DNA from: Streptomyces xinghaiensis S187
GTDB lineage: Bacteria > Actinomycetota > Actinomycetes > Streptomycetales > Streptomycetaceae
DNA length: 64,000 nt
Reading direction: 5' to 3'
Assembly: GCF_000220705.2 (NCBI RefSeq)
Contig: NZ_CP023202.1
Location: 4,494,501 to 4,558,500 of the forward strand
Positions within the stretch are counted from its first letter, which is position 1, and each line of letters starts with the position of its first letter. The notes beneath the pieces are model-generated. The model ran no database searches and had not been told where the DNA came from. It worked only from the letters and a program-made list of their open reading frames with translations. Both the position numbers and the translations under genes were made by a program. This document shows positions 25,285-33,185 of this stretch, in pieces.

Positions 25285-26166
25285 TCATCCGGTGCCGGAC
25301 CGGCTCCCGGACAGGAAGTCCTCGACGAGGGCGCGGAGTTCATCCGGTTCGTCGAGCCACGGGTAGTGGCCGGAATCCTTCAGGACGTGGGTCCGGGCCC
25401 GGGGGAAGGACTCGGCCACCAGTTCGCCGGACCGCAGGCCCGTCACCGCGTCCAGGGCACCGGTGACCACCAGCACCGGGAAGCCGGTCTCTCCCAGGCG
25501 TACCAGGATCGCCTTCCGGGCCGGTTCGCCCACGCCCTGCCAGAAGCCCGCGCGGGGAACCGGGTTGAGCTGCCCCGGCTCCGTGGCGGCGTGGGCGCGC
25601 CGCGGCTCGTCCCAGTGGGCGTACGCCATCGGCGCGGCCCGGAGCAGCAGGTCCCGTACCTCGTCGAAGTCCGCCACCCGCGCGAGCCGTTCGATGGCGG
25701 CCGCCGCGTCCGGCCACCACGGTTCGCCGCGCCGGGACTCGAAGATCTCCCGGGCGTCGTCCGGGAGTTCGCCCTGGAGCCGGGCGCCGGGGCAGAGCAG
25801 GACGAGCCGGCTCAGCCGGTCGGGGTGCGCGGCCGCGTAGGCCTGGGCGGTCGCCGTGCCCGCGTCGTGCGCGAGCAGCGCGAACCGTTCCAGACCGAGG
25901 TGTTCGCGCAGCGACTCCAGGTCCTCGGCGAGGGCCGGGAAGGCGTAGGCGGACGGGTCGGCCGCGGTGGGGGAGTCCCCGGTGCCGCGCGCGTCGGGGA
26001 GGACGAGCGGGCGGTGGGCGTCGAGACCGCCGAGGTTCCCCAGGTACGCGGCGTCGCGCGCGGGGCCTCCCGCGAGGCAGAGCAGGGGCGGGGTCGACGC
26101 GCCGTCGCGGCTGTCCAGGACGCGGTAGGCGAGCTCGGTGTCGTCGTACGAGCGGTAGCGGGGCAT
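25285..26166 (-). CDS. alpha/beta hydrolase, prolyl aminopeptidase-like, Asp in the nucleophile position
   Basis: This 293-residue alpha/beta hydrolase has LAGGP near residue 33 resembling the oxyanion HGGPG of prolyl iminopeptidases, then DARGTGDS. The nucleophile elbow reads LLAHDAGTA with Asp101, as in haloalkane dehalogenases and epoxide hydrolases (HDxG), not the Ser of peptidases. The catalytic His is DSGHYPW (His267), and an acidic residue lies near GALDAVTG. The start at 26166 is the first Met with coding character; the frame upstream runs through a Pro/Gly-rich intergenic stretch. Divergent from the MFS gene. Substrate unknown. Confidence 0.78.
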   Translation of the reverse strand: MPRYRSYDDTELAYRVLDSRDGASTPPLLCLAGGPARDAAYLGNLGGLDAHRPLVLPDARGTGDSPTAADPSAYAFPALAEDLESLREHLGLERFALLAHDAGTATAQAYAAAHPDRLSRLVLLCPGARLQGELPDDAREIFESRRGEPWWPDAAAAIERLARVADFDEVRDLLLRAAPMAYAHWDEPRRAHAATEPGQLNPVPRAGFWQGVGEPARKAILVRLGETGFPVLVVTGALDAVTGLRSGELVAESFPRARTHVLKDSGHYPWLDEPDELRALVEDFLSGSRSGTG

Positions 26167-26504
26167 GCCTTGCGGGTGCCCCGCGACCGGCCGCACACCC
26201 CTCGGGGGACGCGGGACCACCCGCGAGGACGACCGGGTGCCCGGCGGCCCGCCCGGCCTGCCCGCTCGGCTCCGGCCCGGGCCAACCGCCCGGCCCCTCC
26301 CGCCCGGGCTGCCGACCCGGCCCGCACCGCCGGACCCGCCCCGCACCGAGGAGGGCGCCGGTTCCGGTCCGTGCACGAGGCCGTCCCCGCTCCGGTCCCT
26401 CCCCGGGCGCCGGGCCGTCGGGCGTCCGTCCTAGGACGGACGGCCGAGTGCACGACCGACTTTGGACAGGAGCCAGTGTCGGTTGAGCCCCTTACGCTGA
26501 CGCC
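26167..26504. other. divergent promoter region with a 20-bp palindrome
   Basis: A 338-bp gap between divergent genes. The hydrolase-proximal half is Pro/Arg-coding-like G/C sequence with no clear gene. The MFS-proximal half holds the palindrome at 26423-26442. Confidence 0.45.
26423..26442. promoter_or_regulatory. perfect 20-bp palindrome, operator candidate
   Basis: cgtccgtcctaggacggacg reads the same on both strands. It lies 63 bp upstream of the MFS exporter start and 257 bp from the divergent hydrolase. TetR- and MarR-type repressors of exporters bind sites like this; no such regulator gene is adjacent. Confidence 0.5.
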
Positions 26505-28244
26505 ATGACCGTTCCGGATCCCGGTGACGGCGCCGACACCGCTGGCGCCGTCGATGCCCCCCTCGGCCCCGCCGCCCCCGCCACCCCGTCCGCCGCCCGG
26601 CGCGCCACCCCGTCCGCCCCCACGCGGGCGAGGACGGCCACGGCCGGCGGGGCCGGCGCCACGGGAACCGGCGTGACCGGGCCGCCTCCCCCGTCCCCGC
26701 CCGCCGGACGCGGCAGACGAGACGCGGGCCCGGGCAAGGGCAGGGGGCCGGGGACGGCCGGGCCGGAGCGGGAGACGATCTGGCGGCGGCCCTTCCGCGG
26801 GCTCACCCTCGGCATCATCTCCGTGGTCTCCCTCATCGCCTTCGAGGCGAGCGCCGTGCACACCGCCATGCCCGCGGCGGCCCACGCGCTGGACGGCATC
26901 CCGCTCTACGCCTACGCCTTCTCCGGCTACTTCACCGCCAGCCTCTTCGCCATGGCCCTCTCCGGCGAGTGGTGCGACCGCAAGGGTCCGCTCGTGCCGC
27001 TGTTCACCGGAGTGGCCGCGTTCGGCGGCGGCCTGGTGATCTCCGGGGCGGCGCGGGACATGTGGACGTTCGTCGGCGGGCGGGCCGTGCAGGGCATCGG
27101 CGGCGGACTGGTGATCGTCGCGCTGTACGTGGTCGTCGGCCGGGCGTACCCGGAGCGGCTGCGCCCGGCCGTGATGGCGTCGTTCTCCGCCGCCTGGGTG
27201 CTGCCCGTGATCGTCGGACCGCTGGTGGCCGGCACGGTGACCGAGGGCCTGGGCTGGCGCTGGGTGTTCCTGGCGATCCCCGTGCTCGTCCTGCTGCCGC
27301 TCACGGTGATGCTGCCCGCCCTGCGGAGGCTGCCGGAGAACGGCGGCCGTACCGCCGCGGTGAACCGGCGCCGCGTGCTGCTCGCCCTCGCCGTCGCCGC
27401 CGGGGCGGGGCTGCTCCAGTACGCGGGACAGGACCGGAGCGCCGCGGCCCTCCTCCCGGCCGCCGCGGGGCTGGCGCTGCTGGTCCCCTCCGTGCTGCGG
27501 CTGCTGCCGCGCGGGACGTTCCGCGCGGGCCGGGGGCTGCCGTCGGTGGTGCTGCTGCGCGGGCTCGCGGCCGGCTCCTTCCTCGGGGCGGAAACGTTCG
27601 TGCCGCTGATGCTGGTGACCGAGCGGGGGCTGCCGGTGACCCTGGCCGGCCTGGCGCTCACCGGCGGCGGCCTGACCTGGGCCCTCGGCTCGTACACCCA
27701 GAGCCGGCCGCGGCTGGAGCCCCACCGGGAGCGGCTGATGCAGCTCGGTATGGTGCTGATGGCCGCGGCCATCGCCGGCCCGGCGACGGCACTGCTCGAC
27801 GGGCTGCCGGGCTGGGCGCCCTGGACGCTGGTCGCCGCCTCCTGGGCGGTCGGCGGCTTCGGCATGGGGCTGACCATCTCCAGCGCCAGCGTGCTCCTGC
27901 TCCGGCTCTCCAAGCCGGAGGAGGCGGGCTCCAACTCGGCCTCCCTGCAGGTCTCCGACGCGCTGGGCAACATCGTGCTGGTCGGGCTGAGCGGCATGCT
28001 CTTCGTCGGCCTCGGCGGCGGTTCCGTCACGGCCGGGGCGCACACGGCCGGAGTGGCCACGGGAGCGGCGGCGGGCACCGGGACGAGCCACGCCACGGCG
28101 TTCGCCGCCGTCTACCTGACCATGGCGGCCGTCGCCCTGGCCGGCGCCTGGGTCGCCACCCGGCTGAGCCCCCGTACGGAAGCCGCGGAAGCCCGCACCG
28201 AGTCCCGTACGGAAGCCCCCACCGAGTCCGGCCGCCTTCCGTGA
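26505..28244 (+). CDS. MFS exporter, EmrB/QacA-like
   Basis: A 579-residue MFS protein with a disordered ~85-residue Ala/Pro/Gly N-terminus, then about 13-14 hydrophobic segments. Motif A-like GEWCDRKGPLVPL follows TM2, and the efflux-type motif C region VLPVIVGPLVAGTVTEGLGWRWVF sits in and after TM5, as in DHA2 drug exporters. A late C-terminal Thr/Glu/Ser-rich tail ends the protein. The 20-bp palindrome upstream is a candidate operator. Substrate unknown. The next gene starts 40 bp downstream and may be transcribed with it. Confidence 0.83.
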   Translation: MTVPDPGDGADTAGAVDAPLGPAAPATPSAARRATPSAPTRARTATAGGAGATGTGVTGPPPPSPPAGRGRRDAGPGKGRGPGTAGPERETIWRRPFRGLTLGIISVVSLIAFEASAVHTAMPAAAHALDGIPLYAYAFSGYFTASLFAMALSGEWCDRKGPLVPLFTGVAAFGGGLVISGAARDMWTFVGGRAVQGIGGGLVIVALYVVVGRAYPERLRPAVMASFSAAWVLPVIVGPLVAGTVTEGLGWRWVFLAIPVLVLLPLTVMLPALRRLPENGGRTAAVNRRRVLLALAVAAGAGLLQYAGQDRSAAALLPAAAGLALLVPSVLRLLPRGTFRAGRGLPSVVLLRGLAAGSFLGAETFVPLMLVTERGLPVTLAGLALTGGGLTWALGSYTQSRPRLEPHRERLMQLGMVLMAAAIAGPATALLDGLPGWAPWTLVAASWAVGGFGMGLTISSASVLLLRLSKPEEAGSNSASLQVSDALGNIVLVGLSGMLFVGLGGGSVTAGAHTAGVATGAAAGTGTSHATAFAAVYLTMAAVALAGAWVATRLSPRTEAAEARTESRTEAPTESGRLP

Positions 28245-28283
28245 CCCCATCGGGCCAGTCCGTTCATGCCATGCTGTACGGCT

Positions 28284-28478
28284 GTGAAACTGCGACTCCG
28301 TGAAGAGCAGGTCCTGGCACTCAAGCAGCGGGCGGAGAAGGAGGGGATCAGCCTGCACGCCATGGTGCTCAAGGCGATCGACGACTACCTCGCCCTGCCC
28401 GCCCGGCCGTCCGTGGTGCGCAAGACCGCCCGGGAACAGGCAGCCGGCTGGCGTGAGCCCGGGGAGCGGCTCGGATGA
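28284..28478 (+). CDS. ribbon-helix-helix (CopG/Arc-like) small protein
   Basis: A 64-residue protein. VKLRLREEQVLALKQRAE gives the beta strand and first helix, and ISLHAMVLKAIDDYLA the second helix of a ribbon-helix-helix DNA-binding fold. The GTG at 28284 is preferred; ATG at 28266 gives six extra residues. Solitary RHH proteins are often antitoxins or autoregulators. No toxin-like ORF is adjacent, so this is an orphan regulator candidate, positioned between an exporter and a helicase. Confidence 0.75.
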   Translation: MKLRLREEQVLALKQRAEKEGISLHAMVLKAIDDYLALPARPSVVRKTAREQAAGWREPGERLG

Positions 28479-28607
28479 CGCTCCGTCCGCCACTGTGACC
28501 TGTCTCCCACCCGGAGGCGCGACCGGGTCGCAGTGCCGGAGAGCCCGCCGGGCCCCCGATAGGGTGGCCCGGTTGTCGTACGTACCCGAGGGCCCGAACC
28601 GGAGACC

Positions 28608-30398
28608 GTGACTACCACCGCCACCACCTCCCATCACCTCTCGCCCGCCTTCCCGGGCCGTGCCCCGTGGGGTACGGCCGGCAAGCTGCGCGCCTGGCAG
28701 CACGGGGCGCTGGAGTCGTACATCGAGAAGCAGCCGCGGGACTTCCTCGCCGTCGCCACCCCCGGCGCCGGCAAGACGACCTTCGCGCTGACCCTCGCCT
28801 CCTGGCTGCTGCACCACCATGTCGTCCAGCAGGTGACGGTGGTCGCGCCGACCGAGCATCTGAAGAAGCAGTGGGCGGAGGCGGCGGCCCGGGTCGGCAT
28901 CAAACTCGACCCCGAGTACTCGGCGGGCCCGCTGGGCCGGGAGTACCACGGCGTGGCCGTCACCTACGCGGGCGTCGGCGTCCGCCCGATGCTGCACCGC
29001 AACCGCGTCGAGCAGCGCAAGACCCTGGTGATCCTCGACGAGATCCACCACGCCGGCGACTCCAAGTCCTGGGGCGAGGCGTGCCAGGAGGCGTTCGAGC
29101 CGGCCACCCGGCGGCTGGCCCTCACCGGCACGCCCTTCCGCTCGGACACCAACCCGATCCCGTTCGTGGCCTACGAGGAGGGCCCCGACGGCATCCGCCG
29201 CTCCTCCGCCGACTACACCTACGGCTACGGCAACGCGCTCGCCGACGGCGTCGTCCGGCCCGTCATCTTCCTCTCCTACAGCGGCAGCATGCGCTGGCGC
29301 ACCAAGGCGGGCGACGAGATCGAGGCGCGGCTCGGCGAGCCGATGACCAAGGACGCCGTCTCCCAGGCCTGGCGCACCGCGCTCGACCCGCGCGGCGACT
29401 GGATGCCCAACGTCCTGAAGGCCGCCGACCACCGCCTCAGTGAGGTCCGCAAGGCCATCCCGGACGCGGGCGGGCTGGTCATCGCCGCCGACCAGGACTC
29501 GGCGCGGGCCTACGCCAAGCTGATCCGCGAGATCACCGGCACGAGCCCGACCGTCGTCCTCTCCGACGACACCGGCGCCTCGCAGCGCATCGACGACTTC
29601 AGCCACTCCGAGGACCGCTGGATGGTCGCGGTCCGCATGGTCTCCGAGGGCGTGGACGTGCCGCGGCTGGCCGTCGGCGTCTACGCCACGACGATCTCCA
29701 CCCCGCTGTTCTTCGCGCAGGCCGTCGGCCGGTTCGTCCGCTCCCGGCGGCGCGGCGAGACCGCCTCCGTCTTCCTGCCCACCATCCCGGACCTGCTCGG
29801 CTTCGCCAACGAGATGGAGGCGGAACGGGACCACGTCCTCGACCGGCCGAAGAAGGACGGCGAGGAGGACCCGTACGCCGAGGAGGAGAAGCTCCTCCGG
29901 GAGGCCGAGAAGGAGCAGGACGAGGACACCGGCGAGCAGGACACCCTGCCGTTCGAGGCCCTGGAGTCGGACGCGGTCTTCGACCGGGTGCTGTACGACG
30001 GCGCCGAGTTCGGCATGCAGGCCCACCCCGGCAGCGAGGAGGAGCAGGACTACCTCGGCATCCCCGGGCTGCTGGAGCCGGACCAGGTGCAGATGCTGCT
30101 GCAGAAGCGGCAGGCGCGGCAGATCGCGCACAGCCGGAAGAAGCCGGCCGAGGAGGCCGACCTGCTGGAACTCCCGGCGGAGCGGCGGCCGGTGGTCACG
30201 CACAAGGAGCTCATGGAGCTGCGGAAGCAGCTCAACGGCCTGGTCGGAGCCTACGTCCACCAGAGCGGCAAGCCGCACGGGGTGATCCACACCGAGCTGC
30301 GCCGGGTGTGCGGGGGCCCGCCGAGCGCGGAGGCCACGGCGGGGCAGCTCCGGGAGCGGATCAAGAAGGTCCAGGAGTGGGCCACGCGGATGCGCTGA
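28608..30398 (+). CDS. DEAD/DEAH-box helicase
   Basis: This 596-residue superfamily 2 helicase has Walker A ATPGAGKTT (Lys56), Walker B LDEIHH, motif III LTGTPFRSD, and motif VI QAVGRFVRSRR. A C-terminal extension from about 410 is rich in Glu/Lys and ends with a helical region. The architecture resembles the RadD/UvsW-like DEAH proteins conserved in Streptomyces, which act in DNA repair or RNA metabolism. The GTG start at 28608 is preceded by GGAGA. No restriction or defence partner is visible beside it. Confidence 0.85.
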   Translation: MTTTATTSHHLSPAFPGRAPWGTAGKLRAWQHGALESYIEKQPRDFLAVATPGAGKTTFALTLASWLLHHHVVQQVTVVAPTEHLKKQWAEAAARVGIKLDPEYSAGPLGREYHGVAVTYAGVGVRPMLHRNRVEQRKTLVILDEIHHAGDSKSWGEACQEAFEPATRRLALTGTPFRSDTNPIPFVAYEEGPDGIRRSSADYTYGYGNALADGVVRPVIFLSYSGSMRWRTKAGDEIEARLGEPMTKDAVSQAWRTALDPRGDWMPNVLKAADHRLSEVRKAIPDAGGLVIAADQDSARAYAKLIREITGTSPTVVLSDDTGASQRIDDFSHSEDRWMVAVRMVSEGVDVPRLAVGVYATTISTPLFFAQAVGRFVRSRRRGETASVFLPTIPDLLGFANEMEAERDHVLDRPKKDGEEDPYAEEEKLLREAEKEQDEDTGEQDTLPFEALESDAVFDRVLYDGAEFGMQAHPGSEEEQDYLGIPGLLEPDQVQMLLQKRQARQIAHSRKKPAEEADLLELPAERRPVVTHKELMELRKQLNGLVGAYVHQSGKPHGVIHTELRRVCGGPPSAEATAGQLRERIKKVQEWATRMR

Positions 30399-30840
30399 AC
30401 CGGCGGTGCGGCGGGCTCCGGCGCGCCCGGGCGGGGCCCGCTCCGGTGGGGCCGGCCGCGGCTCACCGTGGGCCCGTTCCCGTTCCCGTCCGCATCCGCC
30501 GTCACCCTTCCCGTCCCCGGAGGCCGGTGATCCGTGTTCTCCGCCGGACGGCCGGCGCATGCCTTCCCACGGGCCGGCCGTGCTCCGGTCCGTGCCCCCA
30601 TCCGTGCTCCGGGCCGGTCCGGAAGCGGATAAATGGGTACGGGAGTGCCCGGATTCTGGACGGCCTCTTCCGCTGAGCGGGACAGGTCAGTAGCGTTCCG
30701 CTCACTCAGACGTACCGTGGCAACCCCGCCATGGTGCAAGCCGGTGCCAAGCGACCGGCGGCCTCTCCGCGCGCTGCCGCTGGGACCGGCATCGCACCTG
30801 CCGTGAGAAGCCGCCGCCACTCACCCGAGGAGGGGGCGTC
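30399..30840. other. intergenic region, no gene seen
   Basis: 442 bp between the helicase and the IclR gene. It is Pro/Arg-like G/C-rich sequence with no convincing ORF on either strand. TAGCGT at 30691 may be a -10 for the downstream regulator. Confidence 0.4.
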
Positions 30841-31482
30841 GTGACCGCGGAGACGTCTCAAACGCTCGACCGAGGACTGAGAGTCCTCAAATTGCTCGCC
30901 GATACCGACCACGGACTCACCGTGACCGAGCTGTCCAACAAGCTCGGCGTCAACCGGACCGTGGTCTACCGGCTCCTCGCGACACTGGAGCAGCACGCGC
31001 TCGTCCGCCGGGACCTCGGCGGCCGTGCGCGGGTCGGTCTGGGCGTACTGCGCCTGGGCCGCCAGGTGCATCCACTCGTACGGGAGGCCGCGCTGCCCGC
31101 GCTGCGCTCCCTCGCCGAGGACATCGGGGCAACCGCCCATCTGACCCTGGTCGACGGCAATGACGCCCTGGCCGTGGCGGTGGTCGAACCGACCTGGACG
31201 GATTACCACGTGGCCTACCGGGCCGGGTTCCGTCATCCCCTGGAACAGGGGGCGGCGGGGAGGGCCATCCTCGCCGCCCGGCAGAACCCGGGCACCGACC
31301 CCGGTTTCTCGCTCACGCACGGAGAGCTCCAGGCGGGCGCGAGCGGGGTCGCCGCCCCGCTGCTCGGGGTGACGGGGGTGGAGGGCAGCGTCGGCGTGGT
31401 GATGCTCGCGGACTCGGTGCCGGAGCGGGTCGGCCCGCGGGTCGCGGACGCGGCCCGGGAGGTCTCCGACGCCCTGCGCTGA
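30841..31482 (+). CDS. IclR-family transcriptional regulator
   Basis: A 213-residue regulator. The N-terminal winged helix reads LDRGLRVLKLLADTDHGLTVTELS and VNRTVVYRLLATLEQHAL. A GAF-like effector domain follows with GATAHLTLVDGND and HPLEQGAAGRAIL. It is shorter than the usual ~250 because the C-terminal part of the effector domain is compact. GTG start with GAGGAGGGG upstream. No obvious target operon is adjacent; the effector is unknown. Confidence 0.88.
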   Translation: MTAETSQTLDRGLRVLKLLADTDHGLTVTELSNKLGVNRTVVYRLLATLEQHALVRRDLGGRARVGLGVLRLGRQVHPLVREAALPALRSLAEDIGATAHLTLVDGNDALAVAVVEPTWTDYHVAYRAGFRHPLEQGAAGRAILAARQNPGTDPGFSLTHGELQAGASGVAAPLLGVTGVEGSVGVVMLADSVPERVGPRVADAAREVSDALR

Positions 31483-31698
31483 GCACGGCGGGAGCGTGTG
31501 CGACGGCGTGCGTGTGCGGGCAGTGTGCGGCGCGCACGGACGTGTGACGTGGCGGGTCCGGGCCGGTGCCCGGACCCGTCGCACGTCTGTGCGCCTCCGT
31601 GCCGCGCCTCCATGCCGCGCCTCCGCGTACTGACGCGCCGCGCCCCCGGTCCGTCGCGGCCCTCGGCGGCCGGACGGGCCCGCCCGCCCGCCGTCCAC

Positions 31699-31704
31699 TA
31701 GATT
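31699..31704 (+). promoter_or_regulatory. -10 hexamer TAGATT, leaderless start
   Basis: TAGATT ends 7 nt before the ATG at 31712, with no ribosome binding site between; a leaderless transcript is likely. Confidence 0.45.
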
Positions 31705-31711
31705 CACCCCC

Positions 31712-32503
31712 ATGCCCGTCGCTCTCACCCGCCGCTCCCGCGTCCTCGCCGCCTGCGCGGTGCCCGTCGCCGCCCTGCTGGCGGTGGCGGTGTTCGCCCC
31801 GCTGCCATTCAGCCTCGCGGAGCCGGGCCTGACCGCGGACGTGCTCGGCTCGAAGAAGGGCGAGCAGGTGATCACCATCTCCGGTGCCGAGCCCCGGAAG
31901 ACCACCGGCGAGCTGCGCATGACGACGATCGCCGCGACGGGCCCGGACGCGGCGGTCGGCCTCGACGACGTCGTGGACGGCTGGTTCCGCGCGGACCGGG
32001 CGGTCATGCCGCGCGACTCCGTCTACCCGGTCGGTGAGAACACGGACGAGATCGAGGAGTACAACCGGGCCGAGATGCGGGAGTCCCAGGACACGGCCAC
32101 GGCCGCCGCCCTGGGCCACCTCGGCCGCTCCCCGAAGGACGTGAAGGTGACGCTGCGGCTGGCGGACGTCGGCGGCCCGAGCGCCGGTCTGATGTTCGCG
32201 CTGGGCATCGTCGACAAGCTCGACGGCGACGGCCGCGGCGGCGATCTGACCGGCGGCCGCACGATCGCGGGCACCGGCACGATCACCGCGGACGGCCGGG
32301 TCGGCCCGGTCGGCGGCGTACCGCTCAAGACCCGGGCCGCCGAGCGGGACGGGGCGACGGTCTTCCTCGTGCCGGCGGAGGAGTGCGGGGACGCCCGCGC
32401 GGAACTGCCGAAGGGCCTGCGGCTGATCCCGGTGACGAGCCTGGAGGGTGCCGTGAACGCGCTCACGGCCCTGGAACGCGGCGGCCGGGTCCCGCACTGC
32501 TGA
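31712..32503 (+). CDS. Lon-like S16 serine protease, membrane-anchored
   Basis: A 263-residue protein with one N-terminal membrane helix (about 10-35), a linker, and a C-terminal Lon proteolytic domain. The Ser-Lys dyad is visible: GGPSAGL (Ser157) and GGVPLKTRAA (Lys206). No ATPase domain is present. The related YlbL-type proteins carry a PDZ domain between helix and protease; the interval here is too short for a full PDZ. It probably cleaves extracytoplasmic or membrane-proximal substrates. Not linked by operon to its neighbours. Confidence 0.83.
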   Translation: MPVALTRRSRVLAACAVPVAALLAVAVFAPLPFSLAEPGLTADVLGSKKGEQVITISGAEPRKTTGELRMTTIAATGPDAAVGLDDVVDGWFRADRAVMPRDSVYPVGENTDEIEEYNRAEMRESQDTATAAALGHLGRSPKDVKVTLRLADVGGPSAGLMFALGIVDKLDGDGRGGDLTGGRTIAGTGTITADGRVGPVGGVPLKTRAAERDGATVFLVPAEECGDARAELPKGLRLIPVTSLEGAVNALTALERGGRVPHC

Positions 32504-32529
32504 TCCAGCCGGTCCAGCCGGTCCAGCCG
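32503..32529. repeat. 9-bp tandem repeat (gtccagccg)
   Basis: Three copies of the 9-bp unit directly follow the protease stop codon, in the convergent gap before the Lrp gene. Confidence 0.8.
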
Positions 32530-32567
32530 GCCCGGCTGACCCGGCCCGGCCCGGCGGCCGCCGGGTC

Positions 32568-33041
32568 TCAGTCCCGGTCCGCGGCCGCCTGCCGTACCAG
32601 CGGGATGATCCGCAGCGGCACCGGGTTCTCCATGACGATCGCCGTGGAGGCCCGCACGATGCCCTCGTAGCCCACCACCAGGTCGATCACCCGCTGCAGG
32701 TCCGCGTTGGACCGGGCCACCAGCCGGCAGAGCATGTCGCCCTCGCCGGTGGTCGTGTGCAGCTCCAGCACCTCCGGCACCCGCGCCAGATGCGCCCGTA
32801 CCTCCGCTCCCTCGCCCTGCTTGATCTCCAGGGTCGCGAAGGCGGTCACGGGATAGCCGAGCGCCGCCGGGTCCACGTCCGGCCCGAAGCCGCGGATCAC
32901 GCCGCCGGCCCGCAGCCGGTCGAGCCGCGCCTGCACCGTGCCCCGGGCGACGCCCAGCCGGCGCGAGGCCTCCAGGACGCCGATCCGCGGCTCCTCGGCG
33001 AGCAGTTCGAGCAGCCGTCCGTCCAGCGCGTCGATTCCCAT
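32568..33041 (-). CDS. Lrp/AsnC-family regulator, divergent from hppD
   Basis: This 157-residue regulator has an N-terminal helix-turn-helix (MGIDALDGRLLELLAEEPRIG and LGVARGTVQARLDRL) and a C-terminal RAM/ACT ligand-binding domain (residues about 70-145). It is divergent from the 4-hydroxyphenylpyruvate dioxygenase gene with a 144-bp shared promoter region, as in S. coelicolor. It probably senses tyrosine or a related amino acid and controls hppD; that is inference from position. Confidence 0.9.
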   Translation of the reverse strand: MGIDALDGRLLELLAEEPRIGVLEASRRLGVARGTVQARLDRLRAGGVIRGFGPDVDPAALGYPVTAFATLEIKQGEGAEVRAHLARVPEVLELHTTTGEGDMLCRLVARSNADLQRVIDLVVGYEGIVRASTAIVMENPVPLRIIPLVRQAAADRD

Positions 33042-33185
33042 GGCCCGCCGCTCCGTTCTCGTCGCCGCCCGCTTCGATGGTCATCCTGTACAGATGGTCC
33101 GGCATTATCACCCTGATGCTGGCCGGATTGTCCAGTGGAATCGGGAACTATTGCGCACCTTGTGGGTCGCGGAGACGCTGAGCGC
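33042..33185. promoter_or_regulatory. divergent promoter region between the Lrp gene and hppD
   Basis: The region is locally AT-richer (33098-33160). It contains TCCGGCAT and ATGCTGGCCGGA as an imperfect inverted repeat around a 10-nt spacer (33098-33127), a plausible Lrp-type site. TTGTCC at 33128 with TATTGC 15 bp later could be the hppD promoter. Confidence 0.35.

Noticed and set aside
19461..25343. Very long open frame antisense to the XDH-like operon
   Set aside because: It is a G/C-driven shadow: Arg/Gly/Val-rich, no domain, and the opposite strand holds three recognisable cofactor-binding subunits.
28284..28478. Antitoxin of a toxin-antitoxin pair
   Set aside because: The fold fits an antitoxin, but no small toxin-like ORF lies on either side; the neighbours are an exporter and a helicase.
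28608..30398. Anti-phage defence island around the DEAH helicase
   Set aside because: No nuclease, methylase or other defence gene is adjacent, and the helicase resembles a core Streptomyces gene.
25812..30560. Open frame of about 1580 codons antisense to the MFS, RHH and helicase genes
   Set aside because: Low-complexity His/Arg/Gly sequence without motifs; the plus strand has clear genes.
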